DNA from: SZUA-22 sp963751695
GTDB lineage: Bacteria > Bacteroidota > Ignavibacteria > Ignavibacteriales > Melioribacteraceae
Length of the DNA stretch: 64,000 nucleotides
NCBI GenBank assembly: GCA_963751695.1
Contig: CAVVVP010000005.1
Location: 434,001-498,000, forward strand
Direction of reading: 5' to 3'
Shown: one piece after another, positions 26,410-36,775 of the stretch
Layout: every line of letters begins with the position of its first letter
Numbering within the stretch: position 1 is the first letter of the stretch
Made by a program: the position numbers and the translations under genes
Notes under the pieces: model-generated
The model's database searches: none
The model's input: only the letters and a program-made list of their open reading frames with translations
Told to the model about the DNA's origin: nothing

Positions 26410-27892
26410 ATGCAAAAAAACCAATTTAAAGAATTAACGAAATATTACAATGTAATACCTGTTTACGAAAGAATAACCGGTGATCTTCTTACTCCAGTTT
26501 TGGCCTATATTAAGTTACGCCAAAAGGAAAAATTCTGTTTTCTTCTGGAATCGGTTGAAGGAATTGGAAGGTTAGCACGCTATTCATTTATTGGTCGAGA
26601 TCCAATAAAAATTATCTCAAACCGTGGTAACAAACTTACTGTAACTAGTGATAATGGTTCCAAAGAATCTACTGGTAGTATATTTCACTATCTTAAAAAT
26701 GAGATAGCCTCTTATAAATTCCCAAAACTAGAAGACATCCCAGATTTTACAGGTGGTATAGTCGGCTATATTGGTTACGAAAATATTGCTCTGATTGAAG
26801 ATAAACTAAAATTTGAGGATCACGAACAATCCGAAACTCCTGATTCTATTCTTGGTGTATTTAACACTATTATTGCGTTTGATCATTACAAACATCAGTT
26901 GCTATTGATTTCGAATGTCCATTTGGATGATACATCAAATATTGATGAGGAATATGAAAAAGCAATTCGTAATCTGGAGAATGTTAAGGCTGAGTTAAGT
27001 CAACCAACTAATTACAAATCTGATTTTGAATTTAAAATAAACGATGAATCAGAAATAAATCCAGAAGCTTTTTACAAGATTGTTGAAAAATCAAAACAAA
27101 ATATTTTAGATGGTGATGTTTTTCAATTGGTGCTTTCTAAAAGATTTGAAGCTGACTATAATGGTGATCTGCTCAATGTTTACCGAGCTTTAAGAATAAT
27201 AAATCCTTCTCCGTATATGTACTTCATAGAGTTACCTGAAAATATAGCGGTCATCGGTACTTCACCTGAGGATCTTATTAAAGTTCAAGATAATCGTGCG
27301 AGTATACTTCCAATTGCTGGAACAAGAAAACGAGGCAAAACATCTCAGCGAGATAAAGAGCTTGAACAAGAATTACTTGCAGATCCGAAAGAAAAGGCAG
27401 AGCATATAATGCTTGTTGATCTTGCTAGAAACGATCTTGGACGTGTTTGTAATTTTGACTCAATTAATATAAAAGACTATATGAACATTCATCGGTTCTC
27501 TCATGTAATGCATATCGTTTCTAGAGTCGTTGGTGAATTGAAGACAGATAAAGATTCTATAGATGCTTTTATGGCCGCATTCCCAGCGGGGACAGTTTCA
27601 GGCGCTCCAAAAATCAGAGCAATGGAATTAATTCATCGAGTACGAAAAGAGTCTAAGAAATATTTATGCTGGTTCTGTTGGCTATATAGATTACAGCGGA
27701 AATTTAGATATGTGTATTGCCATCCGAACTCTATTCTCGATTAAAGAGAAAATTTACTGGCAAGCTGGGGCTGGTATTGTTGCTGACAGCAAACCAGAAT
27801 TGGAGTTTAATGAAATAAATAATAAAGCAGCAGTATTGCTAAAAGCACTCGAGTATGCAGAGGATATTGATGAAAATATTAGTGATAGATAA
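26410..27892 (+). CDS. trpE: Anthranilate synthase component I (one frameshift)
   Basis: Converts chorismate and ammonia or glutamine-derived ammonia to anthranilate, first step of Trp synthesis. The LLES motif of the Trp feedback site is present in FCFLLESVEGIGRLARYSF. The catalytic C-terminal half includes GDVFQLVLSKRF, PSPYMYFIE, IGTSPEDLIK, ILPIAGTRKRG, EKAEHIMLVDLARNDLGRV and FPAGTVSGAPKIRAME. The frame changes near 27655-27665; the second frame continues YAGSVGYIDYSGNLDMCIAI, exactly the expected sequence, to 27892. The total is about 494 residues, normal length. It begins shortly after the attenuator and overlaps trpG by 23 bases. The frameshift is probably a sequence error because the rest of the operon is coherent. 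Confidence 0.93.
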
Positions 27893-28436
27893 TTACGATT
27901 CCTTTACATATAATCTAGTTCAGATGATTGGGAAGTTTTCAGAAGATATTATAGTAAAACGGAATGACAAAGTTTCTTTAGAAGAAATTGAGGAAATCAA
28001 TCCTGATAAAATTGTAATTTCCCCTGGTCCCGGTGTACCAAAAGATTCTGGAATATCTATTGACATTCTTAAAACGGTTGGGAAAGTGAAACCAGTTCTC
28101 GGTGTTTGTCTTGGTCATCAAGCGATTGGTGAAGTTTTCGGTGCTAAAGTTGTACATGCACCAGTATTGATGCATGGTAAATCTACTATGGTTCAGCATA
28201 GCGGAGAAGGAATTTACTACAATGTAAATCAGAACTTTGAAGCAGGACGATATCATTCGTTGATAATTGATTATAATTCTTTGACCTCTGATCTAGAAGT
28301 AACCTCCCAAACTGAGGATGGCATTATAATGGGTATTAAACACAAGGAATTCCCAATTGAGGGAATTCAATTTCATCCCGAATCAATACTGACTCCAGAG
28401 GGTGAAACAATAATTAAAAACTGGATGGAACAATGA
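27870..28436 (+). CDS. trpG: Anthranilate synthase glutamine amidotransferase component
   Basis: Class I amidotransferase of 188 residues that supplies ammonia to TrpE. It starts MKILVIDNYDSFTYNLVQ, the family N-terminus, so I take the ATG at 27870 rather than the earlier in-frame one at 27855. The catalytic Cys is in GVCLGHQAIGE, the oxyanion region in VISPGPGVPKDSG, and His-Glu in GIQFHPESI. It is a separate gene, not fused to TrpD. It overlaps trpE upstream and trpD by 4 bases (ATGA) downstream. Confidence 0.95.
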   Translation: MKILVIDNYDSFTYNLVQMIGKFSEDIIVKRNDKVSLEEIEEINPDKIVISPGPGVPKDSGISIDILKTVGKVKPVLGVCLGHQAIGEVFGAKVVHAPVLMHGKSTMVQHSGEGIYYNVNQNFEAGRYHSLIIDYNSLTSDLEVTSQTEDGIIMGIKHKEFPIEGIQFHPESILTPEGETIIKNWMEQ

Positions 28437-29450
28437 TAAATTCTGCGATAGATAAATTATTGTTGAAGCAGAACCTTACATTTGAAGAGGCAAGTGAATG
28501 TGCGGATCTCTTAATGAAAGGTGAAGTGAACACATCTCAAACGGCTGCACTTCTAACTTTACTGAAAGTTAAGGGTGAGACTTCATTAGAAATCGGCGGA
28601 TTTGCTAAAGCTATGAGAAATAATAGTGTTAAAATTAGTTTTAAGGATCCCAATACTATTGATGTTTGCGGGACAGGTGGAGATAATTCTGGTTCTTTCA
28701 ATATCTCAACTGCTGTGTCATTTGTTGCTGCTGGGGCAGGAGTTTCCGTAGCAAAGCATGGTAACAGATCCATCACTAGTAAAAGTGGGAGTTCTGATGT
28801 ACTCAGTGAACTTGGAATTAAGATTGATCTAACTCCAGAACAGTCAGAAAAAGCATTGTCACAACTAGGGATAGCATTCCTATTCGCACCAATTTATCAC
28901 CCAGCTATGAAAAATGTGGCACCAGTTAGGATGGAAATAGGATTTAAGACCATCTTCAATATTCTCGGTCCATTAACAAATCCGGCAACAGTTAAAAAGC
29001 AAATGATCGGGACATACAATGACAAAATAGCTGAAACAATGGCTGAAGCTGCACAATTGCTAGGTATAGAAAATGTAACTTTTGTGTGCACGAATAATCA
29101 ATTTGATGAAATCACTCTATCTCATCCTACAAAAATGATTTTGTTAGAAAATTCAACTATTAAATTCTAAAGTAATTGAGCCTCATGAATTTGGCTACGA
29201 CTCAATAAGTTTAAAAGAAATCAGAGGTTCAGACCCGAGTGTAAATGCAAAAATTATTTTGGATCTTTTTAACAATCCGAAGAAAAACTCACACTTTAAT
29301 GTTGTTTCTGCAAATACAGCTGTTGCACTACAAACATCAGGTAAATTTGATAGTTTTGAAGAATCTAAACAAGCTGCTGAAGATTCAATTCTGTCAGGGA
29401 AAGCACAAAAAAAATTAAATGATTTTATTCAGTTCAGTAACGATTTATGA
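28433..29450 (+). CDS. trpD: Anthranilate phosphoribosyltransferase (one frameshift)
   Basis: Transfers phosphoribose from PRPP to anthranilate. It shows the PRPP/magnesium motifs CGTGGDNSGSFNIST and KHGNRSITSKSGSSDVL, with NILGPLTNP later. The frame breaks near 29160-29170 (ending TIKF then stop), and the next frame resumes with KVIEPHEFGYDSISLKEIRG and runs to 29450. Combined length is about 339 residues, as in the family. The first frame alone would lack the last quarter. It overlaps trpC by four bases. Confidence 0.93.
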
Positions 29451-30244
29451 AAAATATACTTGATGAAATATTCGAAGTAAAAATCGAAGAAGTTAAAAAG
29501 CTCAGAAAGGATTTTACAATTTCTCGTTTTTCTCATTCTAAATATTTTCATGAGGATTGTCTCGATTTTCATTCAACTTTGTCAAATTCTAATTCCATCT
29601 CATTAATTGCAGAAGTTAAAAAGGCATCTCCATCAAAAGGAGTTATAAGAGAGGATTTTAACCATAAAAAAATCGCTGAAACTTATATTAAAAGTGGTGC
29701 TGATTCAATTTCTATTTTAACCGATGAAAACTTTTTTCAAGGCAGTACGGAATATCTTACTGATATAGCTGAATTTAAAACCATTCCTCTGCTAAGAAAA
29801 GACTTTATAATTGATGAGTACCAAGTGTATCAGGCCAAATCAATTGGAGCCGATGCCATTCTACTCATTTGTGAGATACTTTCACAAAGCCAAATTTCAG
29901 AGTTAACCTCTGCGGCAGAAGAACAAGGAATGTCTGTACTGCTTGAAATGCACTCAGCAGAACAGATTAGCAAAATCAATTTTGAGATGAATCGAATAAT
30001 CGGTGTTAATAATCGCGATCTCACAAAATTTGAAACTGATCTGAAGTCAACTAAGGAGATCTCGTCCTTATTACCTAGCAATATAGTTTTAGTTTCTGAA
30101 TCTGGGATAACTTCTAAATCTGATATGGAATATATCAGATCACAAAATGTAAATGCCATTTTAGTTGGTGAACATTTTATGCGATCTAATGATATTGCAG
30201 AAAGTGTTTCCCAAATGAAGGAATACTGCAATTATGAAAATTAA
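29447..30244 (+). CDS. trpC: Indole-3-glycerol-phosphate synthase
   Basis: TIM-barrel enzyme that closes the indole ring, 265 residues. Conserved segments are SLIAEVKKASPSKGVI with the catalytic Lys, SISILTDENFFQGS, PLLRKDFIIDEYQV, DAILLICEIL, GVNNRDLTKFE and LVSESGITSKSD. It is monofunctional, not fused to TrpF. It overlaps trpD and trpF by a few bases, indicating coupling. Confidence 0.96.
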   Translation: MKNILDEIFEVKIEEVKKLRKDFTISRFSHSKYFHEDCLDFHSTLSNSNSISLIAEVKKASPSKGVIREDFNHKKIAETYIKSGADSISILTDENFFQGSTEYLTDIAEFKTIPLLRKDFIIDEYQVYQAKSIGADAILLICEILSQSQISELTSAAEEQGMSVLLEMHSAEQISKINFEMNRIIGVNNRDLTKFETDLKSTKEISSLLPSNIVLVSESGITSKSDMEYIRSQNVNAILVGEHFMRSNDIAESVSQMKEYCNYEN

Positions 30245-30857
30245 AATCTGTGGTATAACAAGAATTGAAGACGCTTTACTTTGTGCTGAACTTGGGGTTG
30301 ATGCTATTGGATTTATTTTCTATCCAAAAAGCAAACGATACATTAATCCAGAAATAGCTAAAAAAGTTGCTAGAAATATACCACCATTCACTTCTGTTGT
30401 TGGCGTATTTGTAAACGAAGATATAGCCGAAGTTAATAGAATATCAAAATTAGTTGGTTTAAACTATGTGCAACTTCACGGAAAAGAATCTATTGAGTAT
30501 ATTGATAAAATCAATTCTCCTGTAATAAAGAGTTTTGGTGTTGATATTTCTTTTGATTTCTATTCTACAGATAATTATAGTAATTGTAAAATTCTTTTAG
30601 ATGTGAAAGATGAAATTGAATATGGCGGGACAGGAAAATCATTCGATTGGAGTTTAATTCCAAAAGAACTGAGAAGTAAAGTCATTATTGCTGGAGGAAT
30701 TTCAAAAGACAATATCAAATTGATTTATGATTTGATTAATCCTGCGGCAGTTGATCTATCATCTTCAGTCGAAATATCACCTGGGAAGAAAGACAAAACA
30801 AAAATTCAAGAAGTTATGAAATTGATTAATGAGATTAAGCTGAAAGAATATGAGTAA
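30234..30857 (+). CDS. trpF: Phosphoribosylanthranilate isomerase
   Basis: Isomerises phosphoribosylanthranilate, 207 residues. The N-terminal KICGITRIEDA holds the catalytic Cys, followed by DAIGFIFYPKSKRYI and VGVFVN. The C-terminal Asp region is LLDVKDEIEYGGTGKSFDW and the phosphate loop IIAGGISKDNI. It overlaps trpC and trpB. Confidence 0.96.
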   Translation: MKIKICGITRIEDALLCAELGVDAIGFIFYPKSKRYINPEIAKKVARNIPPFTSVVGVFVNEDIAEVNRISKLVGLNYVQLHGKESIEYIDKINSPVIKSFGVDISFDFYSTDNYSNCKILLDVKDEIEYGGTGKSFDWSLIPKELRSKVIIAGGISKDNIKLIYDLINPAAVDLSSSVEISPGKKDKTKIQEVMKLINEIKLKEYE

Positions 30858-32055
30858 ACAAAAGGAAAAATATTCTGCTCCTGATAAAAATGGGAAGTTT
30901 GGAGAATTCGGAGGGCGATTCGTACCAGAGACATTGATGACCGCACTCTACGAGTTAGAGAATACATATATTAAAGCAATCTCTGATAAATCTTTTTTAG
31001 ATGAATTAGACGATCTTCAAAAGAATTATAATGGTCGTTCCACTCCCCTCACTTTGGCAGATAGATTAACAGAGCATTATGGAAAAGCGAAAATATATTT
31101 GAAGCGCGAAGATCTGAATCATACTGGTGCTCACAAAATGAATAATACTCTTGGCCAGATTCTTTTAGCAAGAAGACTTTGTAAGAAGAGAATAATTGCT
31201 GAAACTGGTGCTGGGCAGCATGGTGTTGCGACAGCAACTGTATGCGCAAAATTTGGATTGCAATGCACCGTTTACATGGGTGAAGTTGATGTAGCTCGCC
31301 AAGAAATGAATGTATTCAGAATGAAGATGATGGGAGCAGAAGTTATTCCCGTTTCATCTGGGAGTAAAACTCTAAAAGATGCGACAAACGAAGCTATTCG
31401 TGATTGGGTAACAAACGTAAACAATACTCATTACATAATTGGTTCTGTTGTTGGTCCCCATCCTTATCCAATGATCGTAAGAGATTTTCAAAAAATAATC
31501 GGAGAAGAAACTAAAACGCAGATTCTAGATATTGAAAATAGATTACCAAATTATATTGTTGCATGTGTGGGTGGAGGTTCAAATGCTATCGGCATTTTTT
31601 ATCCATTTATAGATTTTAAAAATGTAAAACTGATTGGTGTCGAAGCCGCAGGGTATGGAATTGAAACTGACAAACATTGTGCAACATTAACAAAAGGCAG
31701 TGCAGGTGTATTTCAAGGAATGAAAACTTATCTGCTTCAAGATGATGAAGGGCAAGTCAATGAAGTCCATTCAATTTCCGCTGGACTTGATTATCCAGGA
31801 GTGGGACCAGAACACAGTTTGCTAAAAGATATTAGGAGAGTAGAATACAGATCAGTAACTGATGACGAATCACTGGAAGCAGCAGTTCGATTGTCCAGAC
31901 TCGAGGGAATTTTACCCGCTCTTGAATCTTCACATGCATTTGCCTATCTAGAATATCTTATGCCCACTACAAGAAAAGGTGAAATTGTAGTATTAAACCT
32001 AAGCGGACGTGGAGATAAAGATCTGAATACACTTATGCAAAAAATTAAGGTATAG
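30850..32055 (+). CDS. trpB: Tryptophan synthase beta subunit
   Basis: PLP enzyme that condenses indole with serine, 401 residues. The start region FGEFGGRFVPETLM is canonical. The PLP lysine is in DLNHTGAHKMNN, the phosphate loop in CVGGGSNAIGIF, and the Glu region in AETGAGQHGVA. This is the TrpB1 form that pairs with TrpA, encoded three bases downstream. Confidence 0.97.
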   Translation: MSKQKEKYSAPDKNGKFGEFGGRFVPETLMTALYELENTYIKAISDKSFLDELDDLQKNYNGRSTPLTLADRLTEHYGKAKIYLKREDLNHTGAHKMNNTLGQILLARRLCKKRIIAETGAGQHGVATATVCAKFGLQCTVYMGEVDVARQEMNVFRMKMMGAEVIPVSSGSKTLKDATNEAIRDWVTNVNNTHYIIGSVVGPHPYPMIVRDFQKIIGEETKTQILDIENRLPNYIVACVGGGSNAIGIFYPFIDFKNVKLIGVEAAGYGIETDKHCATLTKGSAGVFQGMKTYLLQDDEGQVNEVHSISAGLDYPGVGPEHSLLKDIRRVEYRSVTDDESLEAAVRLSRLEGILPALESSHAFAYLEYLMPTTRKGEIVVLNLSGRGDKDLNTLMQKIKV

Positions 32056-32058
32056 GGA

Positions 32059-32841
32059 ATGAGTTCTATTAGTGATAGAATTGATGAAATAAACAAACAA
32101 GGTAAAAAAGCTCTCACAGTTTTCATTACGGCGGGATCTCCAACAATTACTGACTTTTCTGAAAAAGCTATTAGAATAATTGAGGCAGGAGCTGATTTAT
32201 TAGAAATTGGAATGCCATTTAGTGATCCTTTGGCTGACGGTGGAGTTATTCAGAAGTCATCACAAATCGCACTTCAAAATGGAATTACACAGAAGCAAAC
32301 ATTTAAATTTGTTGAAGAGATAAAGAGAAATAATGACATTCCTATCTTACTAATGGGTTATGCAAATACAATTTTAAGATACGACCCAGTGAAATTTGAA
32401 AAAGACTCAATTAATGCAGGTGTTGATGGATTAATTGTCCCTGATGTCCCACTTGAAGAATTCGATGATTTTTTTGCTTCATTTTCTTCCAAGTTAGATA
32501 AAGTTTTATTGACAACACCAACAAGTTCAAACGAAAGGATTAGTTTACTTGATGAAAAATCTTCAGGATTTCTATACTGCGTTTCAGTTGCTGGCACAAC
32601 AGGAGTAAGAGATGGTTTTAATGATGAGACGATTAATAACATAAGCAGAACTTATAATTCAGTCAAAAATAATAAAATGCAAATTGGTTTCGGGATCTCA
32701 AAACCAGAGAATATCAAGCAGTTATATCCCTATGCTGATGGTTTTATAGTCGGGAGTGCTGTAGTAAAATCTCTCCAACATGATGGTATAGATTCTACAG
32801 TAGAATTAGTAAATTCTTTAAGTGAAGCTTGCCGAAAATAA
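32059..32841 (+). CDS. trpA: Tryptophan synthase alpha subunit
   Basis: Cleaves indole-3-glycerol phosphate and channels indole to TrpB, 260 residues. The catalytic Glu is in LLEIGMPFSDPLADG and the Asp in GLIVPDVPLEEF; the phosphate site is GFGISKPENI. It is the last gene of the trpEGDCFBA operon, and no clear terminator follows. Confidence 0.96.
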   Translation: MSSISDRIDEINKQGKKALTVFITAGSPTITDFSEKAIRIIEAGADLLEIGMPFSDPLADGGVIQKSSQIALQNGITQKQTFKFVEEIKRNNDIPILLMGYANTILRYDPVKFEKDSINAGVDGLIVPDVPLEEFDDFFASFSSKLDKVLLTTPTSSNERISLLDEKSSGFLYCVSVAGTTGVRDGFNDETINNISRTYNSVKNNKMQIGFGISKPENIKQLYPYADGFIVGSAVVKSLQHDGIDSTVELVNSLSEACRK

Positions 32842-32938
32842 TTTTTAACCGCTAACAACCTCCTAATATTTGTTTGGATGTAACAAGATTGATATATTGT
32901 ATTTAAGTAAAACAAAAGTGAAATTGAAGATAAAAACA

Positions 32939-33430
32939 ATGAAAGGTTCTGCATCAATTCTCTTTCTGTTACAGCTTTTCTTTACCTTTGGTTGTGAAGA
33001 TACAGTTTCACCAGAAGATCAACTTGACAATGAACACAAAATTACAATAACACAAGGTGCGTGGGGTAATGTCCGCTTTTGGGAAGGTGATTTTATGCCA
33101 TCTGCGGATAACTCATATAGCGGTACAATAACACCTGTAATAAGGGATATTTACATACATGTGGCAACATCTTATGATATGGTTGAAAGAGAATATATCG
33201 GGGTATTTTATACAAAAATTAATTCGGAACTAATTGCGGTAATTCAATCAGATGCAGATGGATTTTTTCAAATAGAACTTGAACCTGGTAAATATAGTTT
33301 TTTTATAAAAGAAGATTCACTATTCTATGGAAACAGATCAGATTCCGAAGGTCACATAGAATCAGAATATATTTTTACAGATAGTACAACTCAAGTGAGT
33401 TTAGATATAACATATAAAGCAGTATATTAG
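32939..33430 (+). CDS. Hypothetical lipoprotein
   Basis: 163-residue protein with a lipoprotein signal: MKGSASILFLLQLFFTFGC puts the lipidated Cys near 19, followed by an acidic linker. The body is rich in beta-prone segments, with QSDADGFFQIELEPGKYSFF resembling a carboxypeptidase-regulatory or transthyretin-like beta-sandwich. I chose the ATG at 32939 because it begins a clean signal peptide; the frame is open further upstream to 32870. It is not recognised beyond this. It may be read through from trp but is unlikely to be functionally linked. Confidence 0.75.
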   Translation: MKGSASILFLLQLFFTFGCEDTVSPEDQLDNEHKITITQGAWGNVRFWEGDFMPSADNSYSGTITPVIRDIYIHVATSYDMVEREYIGVFYTKINSELIAVIQSDADGFFQIELEPGKYSFFIKEDSLFYGNRSDSEGHIESEYIFTDSTTQVSLDITYKAVY

Positions 33431-33472
33431 TACTGGCTTGATAAAACCAACGAGCTGATTACAACAAAATTG

Positions 33473-35021
33473 TTATACGATTACACTGATCTTTTTATCA
33501 AAAACTACTTCAAACAGAGCTTTTCTTCGTTCTAAACTCCAAAGTTCAACACCGATATCTTCTTGAACATTATTCAAAATGATTTGTATAGTTTTATCAG
33601 TCGTGGCAACACTCAGACTTTCTACCTTTTTCATGTGTGTCCGATCGAGTGAGTCTGAAACTCTTAGTATTGTCGAAAGCTTATATACAATACTTTGTTC
33701 ATTTTTGGAAATTTTCTTAAAATTTTCATGCGATTTTTTAGGATGACTTTTTCGATGGTATCGAGCTACATTAGCAATTATCTCAATTTCTGAATCGTTG
33801 AAACCAAGGATACTACTATTACGAATAATATAATAGCTATGCTTATGATGTTGTGAATGGGAAATATGATATCCAATATCATGCAGAATGGAAGCTGCCT
33901 CAAGATATTCTCGTTCTGTTTCACCCAGATGATGAAGTTCAATTAATTCATCAAACAATTGGAGTGAAAGCCTTGCGACATGATAGCAGTGGTTATAATC
34001 ATACGAAGATGATTCTGCTAAATGTTTAATACTTTCCATTCTAAGACTATGAAGTTTCTTATCCCCCTCCCCAATTCCAAGTTTGTCCATTGAATCAAGA
34101 ATAATTCCCTCTCTTAGAGCGTATTCAGAAATGATCATTTTCTTTATATTGAACATTCTGAATATTGTAGAAAGAATAATTACTCCGGCTGGAATAATAT
34201 CGGCACGTTTTTCTTCAAGTCCTGGAATGGTTAATCGTTCTTCAGAAGTTTTACGGCTCAGAACTTCATTCTCTATTTCAAATAATTCAGCAACACTAAA
34301 TTCAAAATTATTTAGAGTTATATTACTATTCCCTGAGTTTCTCCTTGCCAATATCATCATTCCAACATTGAGGATTGTTCCAGAAGAACCAACGAAAGCA
34401 TCAATTGCGGAAACATACATCTTATGCAGCAAGGGTGTGATTTCACCTTCTACCCATTGTCTAATTGCGTCAATAGTTTGTTCGCTTAAAATTCCATTAG
34501 GATAGAATTGTTGTGTTAATCTTACTGCTCCAAGTTTTAGACTTGTTGCAAAATTAAATTGATCCGGATTTTCCCAAAATAAATTCTGTGCTTCCACCTC
34601 CAATATCAACAGCTAAAGATTTCTTGTCAAAGATCGGTACTGCATTTTGGATTCCTCGGAATATCAGACGTGCTTCTTCAAGTCCATTTATAATTTCAAT
34701 ATTAACTCCGGTCTTATTCAGAATAATCTTTCTGAACTCATCACGGTTGCCGGCCTCACGAGCAGCAGAAGTGGCAGTAGCTCGCATATCGGCGTTATGA
34801 GACTTTGAAATTTCATTAAATCTATCAATTGCCGAGACTGCACGTTCAATTGAATTAGGTTGAATAATTTTTATATCGCCAGTGTTTCCTTCACTAAGGC
34901 GAATCACTTCCCTTTCTCGGTCAATTATTTCAAATTTTCCATTTGGGAATGCAGAAACAACGATTAAATGAAATGAGTTAGTACCTATATCGAGGGCTGC
35001 TAAATTGTACTTTGTTTCCAA
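33473..35021 (-). CDS. Ppx/GppA phosphatase with HD domain (one frameshift)
   Basis: Exopolyphosphatase/pppGpp phosphatase family. The N-terminal ASKHA half shows LAALDIGTNSFHLIVV and the phosphate loop VDIGGGSTEFILG. The C-terminal HD-like half has SILHDIGYHISHSQHHKH. The frame breaks at the AAA run near 34556-34558 (plus strand): removing one base joins GKSGSI to FATSLKLGAVRL. The whole gene is about 515 residues, as expected. It is the most downstream gene of a leftward run from yfiH. The likely role is polyphosphate or alarmone turnover; which of the two cannot be told from sequence. Confidence 0.88.
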
Positions 35022-35049
35022 GGTTAGGTCTTAAATTAATAAGTAAAAA

Positions 35050-35256
35050 TCAATCGGATTGTTTTTCTTTGTCTGTAATGTCTTCAAAATCTGCATCAAT
35101 AATATCCTTTTTATTAATATTATGATTTTGCCTTCTTGTTCCATTGACAGATGGATTATTCTTTTCATTAAGCTGCTTAAAATACGCCCAAACTAGTGAA
35201 GCGGCTTTTAGTACAACCCAAAATAGAATGCTATATATAATAAATCTTAGAAACAT
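35050..35256 (-). CDS. Small single-pass membrane protein
   Basis: 68 residues: one N-terminal membrane helix (FIIYSILFWVVLKAASLVWA) and a hydrophilic tail ending in IDADFEDITDKE. Short proteins with this helix plus an acidic IDADFEDI-like tail recur in related genomes next to housekeeping genes, but I know no function. The start overlaps the dNK stop by one base. Confidence 0.75.
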   Translation of the reverse strand: MFLRFIIYSILFWVVLKAASLVWAYFKQLNEKNNPSVNGTRRQNHNINKKDIIDADFEDITDKEKQSD

Positions 35257-35909
35257 TATTCCCCGGAAACTGGATTAAAATATTCGATAAATCCTCTATC
35301 ATCTCTAAATATTTGATTATATAATTCGTTGAAATCACTCTCACGATTTACAAAATCAATATCTGTAGAGTTTACTATTAGAAGAGGAGAACTGTTATAC
35401 TTGAAGAAAAAATTATTGTAAGCTTCGCTTAGTTCTTTTATGTATGAGCGAGTAAGATTTTTTTCGATCTTCCTATTCCGTTTTTTAATATTATACATAA
35501 TTCTATCAACACTAGCTTGCAGAAATATGACAACATCAGGTTTGCGCAAGTCTCTTTTTAGCAGCGGGAATAGTGCTTCATAAAGTTTTAACTCTTCACT
35601 ATTTAAATTAAGGTAAGCGAATATATTATCCTTATCAAAAATGTAATCTGAAACAATATATTTAGAAAATAAATCTTCTTGATTGAGTGCTTGCTGCTGT
35701 TTAAATCGGTTTACGAGAAAAAACATTTGTGCTTGGAAAGCGTACCGTTTTCTATCATCATAGAATTTTTCGAGAAAAGGATTTGTTTCAAATTCTTCAA
35801 GAATCAAATTTGCCTTTATTTTTTCAGACAACTTCATCGCTAATGATGTTTTGCCTGAGCCAATAACTCCCTCAATTGCTACATAACGAATATCAGACAA
35901 TTTCAGCAC
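35256..35909 (-). CDS. Deoxynucleoside kinase family protein
   Basis: P-loop kinase of 217 residues that phosphorylates deoxynucleosides in the salvage pathway. The P-loop is AIEGVIGSGKTS at the N-terminus, a DRxF-like magnesium/substrate region follows in MFFLVNRFKQQQ and VSDYIFDKDNIFA, and a basic LID region is KKRNRKIEKN. It overlaps folK by 17 bases. The folB-folK-dNK order is frequent in the FCB group. Base specificity (dA/dG most likely) is inference. Confidence 0.87.
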   Translation of the reverse strand: MLKLSDIRYVAIEGVIGSGKTSLAMKLSEKIKANLILEEFETNPFLEKFYDDRKRYAFQAQMFFLVNRFKQQQALNQEDLFSKYIVSDYIFDKDNIFAYLNLNSEELKLYEALFPLLKRDLRKPDVVIFLQASVDRIMYNIKKRNRKIEKNLTRSYIKELSEAYNNFFFKYNSSPLLIVNSTDIDFVNRESDFNELYNQIFRDDRGFIEYFNPVSGE

Positions 35910-36414
35910 CTAGTGTTTCTTCAACGTTATTTTCAATTTTTCTGATGATGTAATTCTCTTCAAGTGTACTTTGAAATTCAGAAATATTTAATTTTGATTG
36001 CGGATCAATCAGATCTGGAGATATTTCAAGCAAAGGGACAAGCACAAAATCTCTAAAAATATAATCTTTATGAGGAATCTGTAGATTCTGGTCTAGATAT
36101 ACAAGTGAATCGAATAGAATTATATCCAGATCAATTTCCCTTGGTCCCCAGCGAAAAGATTTTGTTCTTCCAACTGATTTCTCAATTTGTTTCAGTTTTT
36201 CATAAAGTTCAGTAGGAGAGAAAAATGTTTCGATCAATACAACCGCATTATAATAGTTTTGCTGGTTTTCGACACCAAATGGTTTAGTTTCGTAGAAAGA
36301 TGATAATTCTATTATAGAAATTCCACTAGTTTGCTCAAGTTCAAGAAGTGCTTGATATAGATATTCTATTCGATCGTTCTTGTTAGAACCTAGGCCAATA
36401 TATACTTTACTCAT
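35893..36414 (-). CDS. folK: HPPK, 2-amino-4-hydroxy-6-hydroxymethyldihydropteridine diphosphokinase
   Basis: Pyrophosphorylates the folate pterin precursor, 173 residues. GLGSNKNDRIEYLYQALLEL opens the protein and the signature RWGPREIDLDIILF carries the two magnesium Asp residues. It overlaps folB upstream by eight bases and the kinase downstream, so all three are coupled. Confidence 0.95.
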   Translation of the reverse strand: MSKVYIGLGSNKNDRIEYLYQALLELEQTSGISIIELSSFYETKPFGVENQQNYYNAVVLIETFFSPTELYEKLKQIEKSVGRTKSFRWGPREIDLDIILFDSLVYLDQNLQIPHKDYIFRDFVLVPLLEISPDLIDPQSKLNISEFQSTLEENYIIRKIENNVEETLGAEIV

Positions 36415-36775
36415 CTTTCACTCTAATTACTTCAGCCTCAACGTAATCAAGCATTCCACCAACCGGTACACTTCTTTTTCTGACACGAATATTCAATTTG
36501 AGTATATTTTCAAAATTATTCATTAAACCATCTGCGATTTTTGAAGCCAATGTCTCAATCAAATAGTATTTATCTTTATGGATTATTTCGCTTATAAACT
36601 GATAAACTTTATGATAATTTATTGTTAAGTGTAGTTCATCTGTTTTAACCGCTTCTGAAAAATCGGTTTCAATATCTACATCAATCTCAAACTTACCACC
36701 CATACTCTGCTCTTCTTCCAAAGCACCATGATAAGCATAAAAATGAGCATTTTTTATTCTAATATGACCCGACAT
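36407..36775 (-). CDS. folB: Dihydroneopterin aldolase
   Basis: Cleaves dihydroneopterin to the HPPK substrate, 122 residues. Features are the family YHGALEEEQSMGGKFEIDV near the N-terminus, the active-site Glu21-type residue in that segment, the conserved Tyr in INYHKVYQFI, and the C-terminal Lys in RKRSVPVGGMLDYVEAEV. It overlaps the EamA gene and folK. Confidence 0.95.
   Translation of the reverse strand: MSGHIRIKNAHFYAYHGALEEEQSMGGKFEIDVDIETDFSEAVKTDELHLTINYHKVYQFISEIIHKDKYYLIETLASKIADGLMNNFENILKLNIRVRKRSVPVGGMLDYVEAEVIRVKDE

Noticed and set aside
27640..27720. Programmed frameshift in trpE
   Set aside because: No slippery heptamer with downstream structure is evident, and similar one-base breaks occur in many unrelated genes here, so an error is simpler.
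32870..32938. Longer start for the lipoprotein after trpA
   Set aside because: The upstream in-frame extension would bury the lipoprotein signal behind a charged stretch; the ATG at 32939 gives a clean signal.
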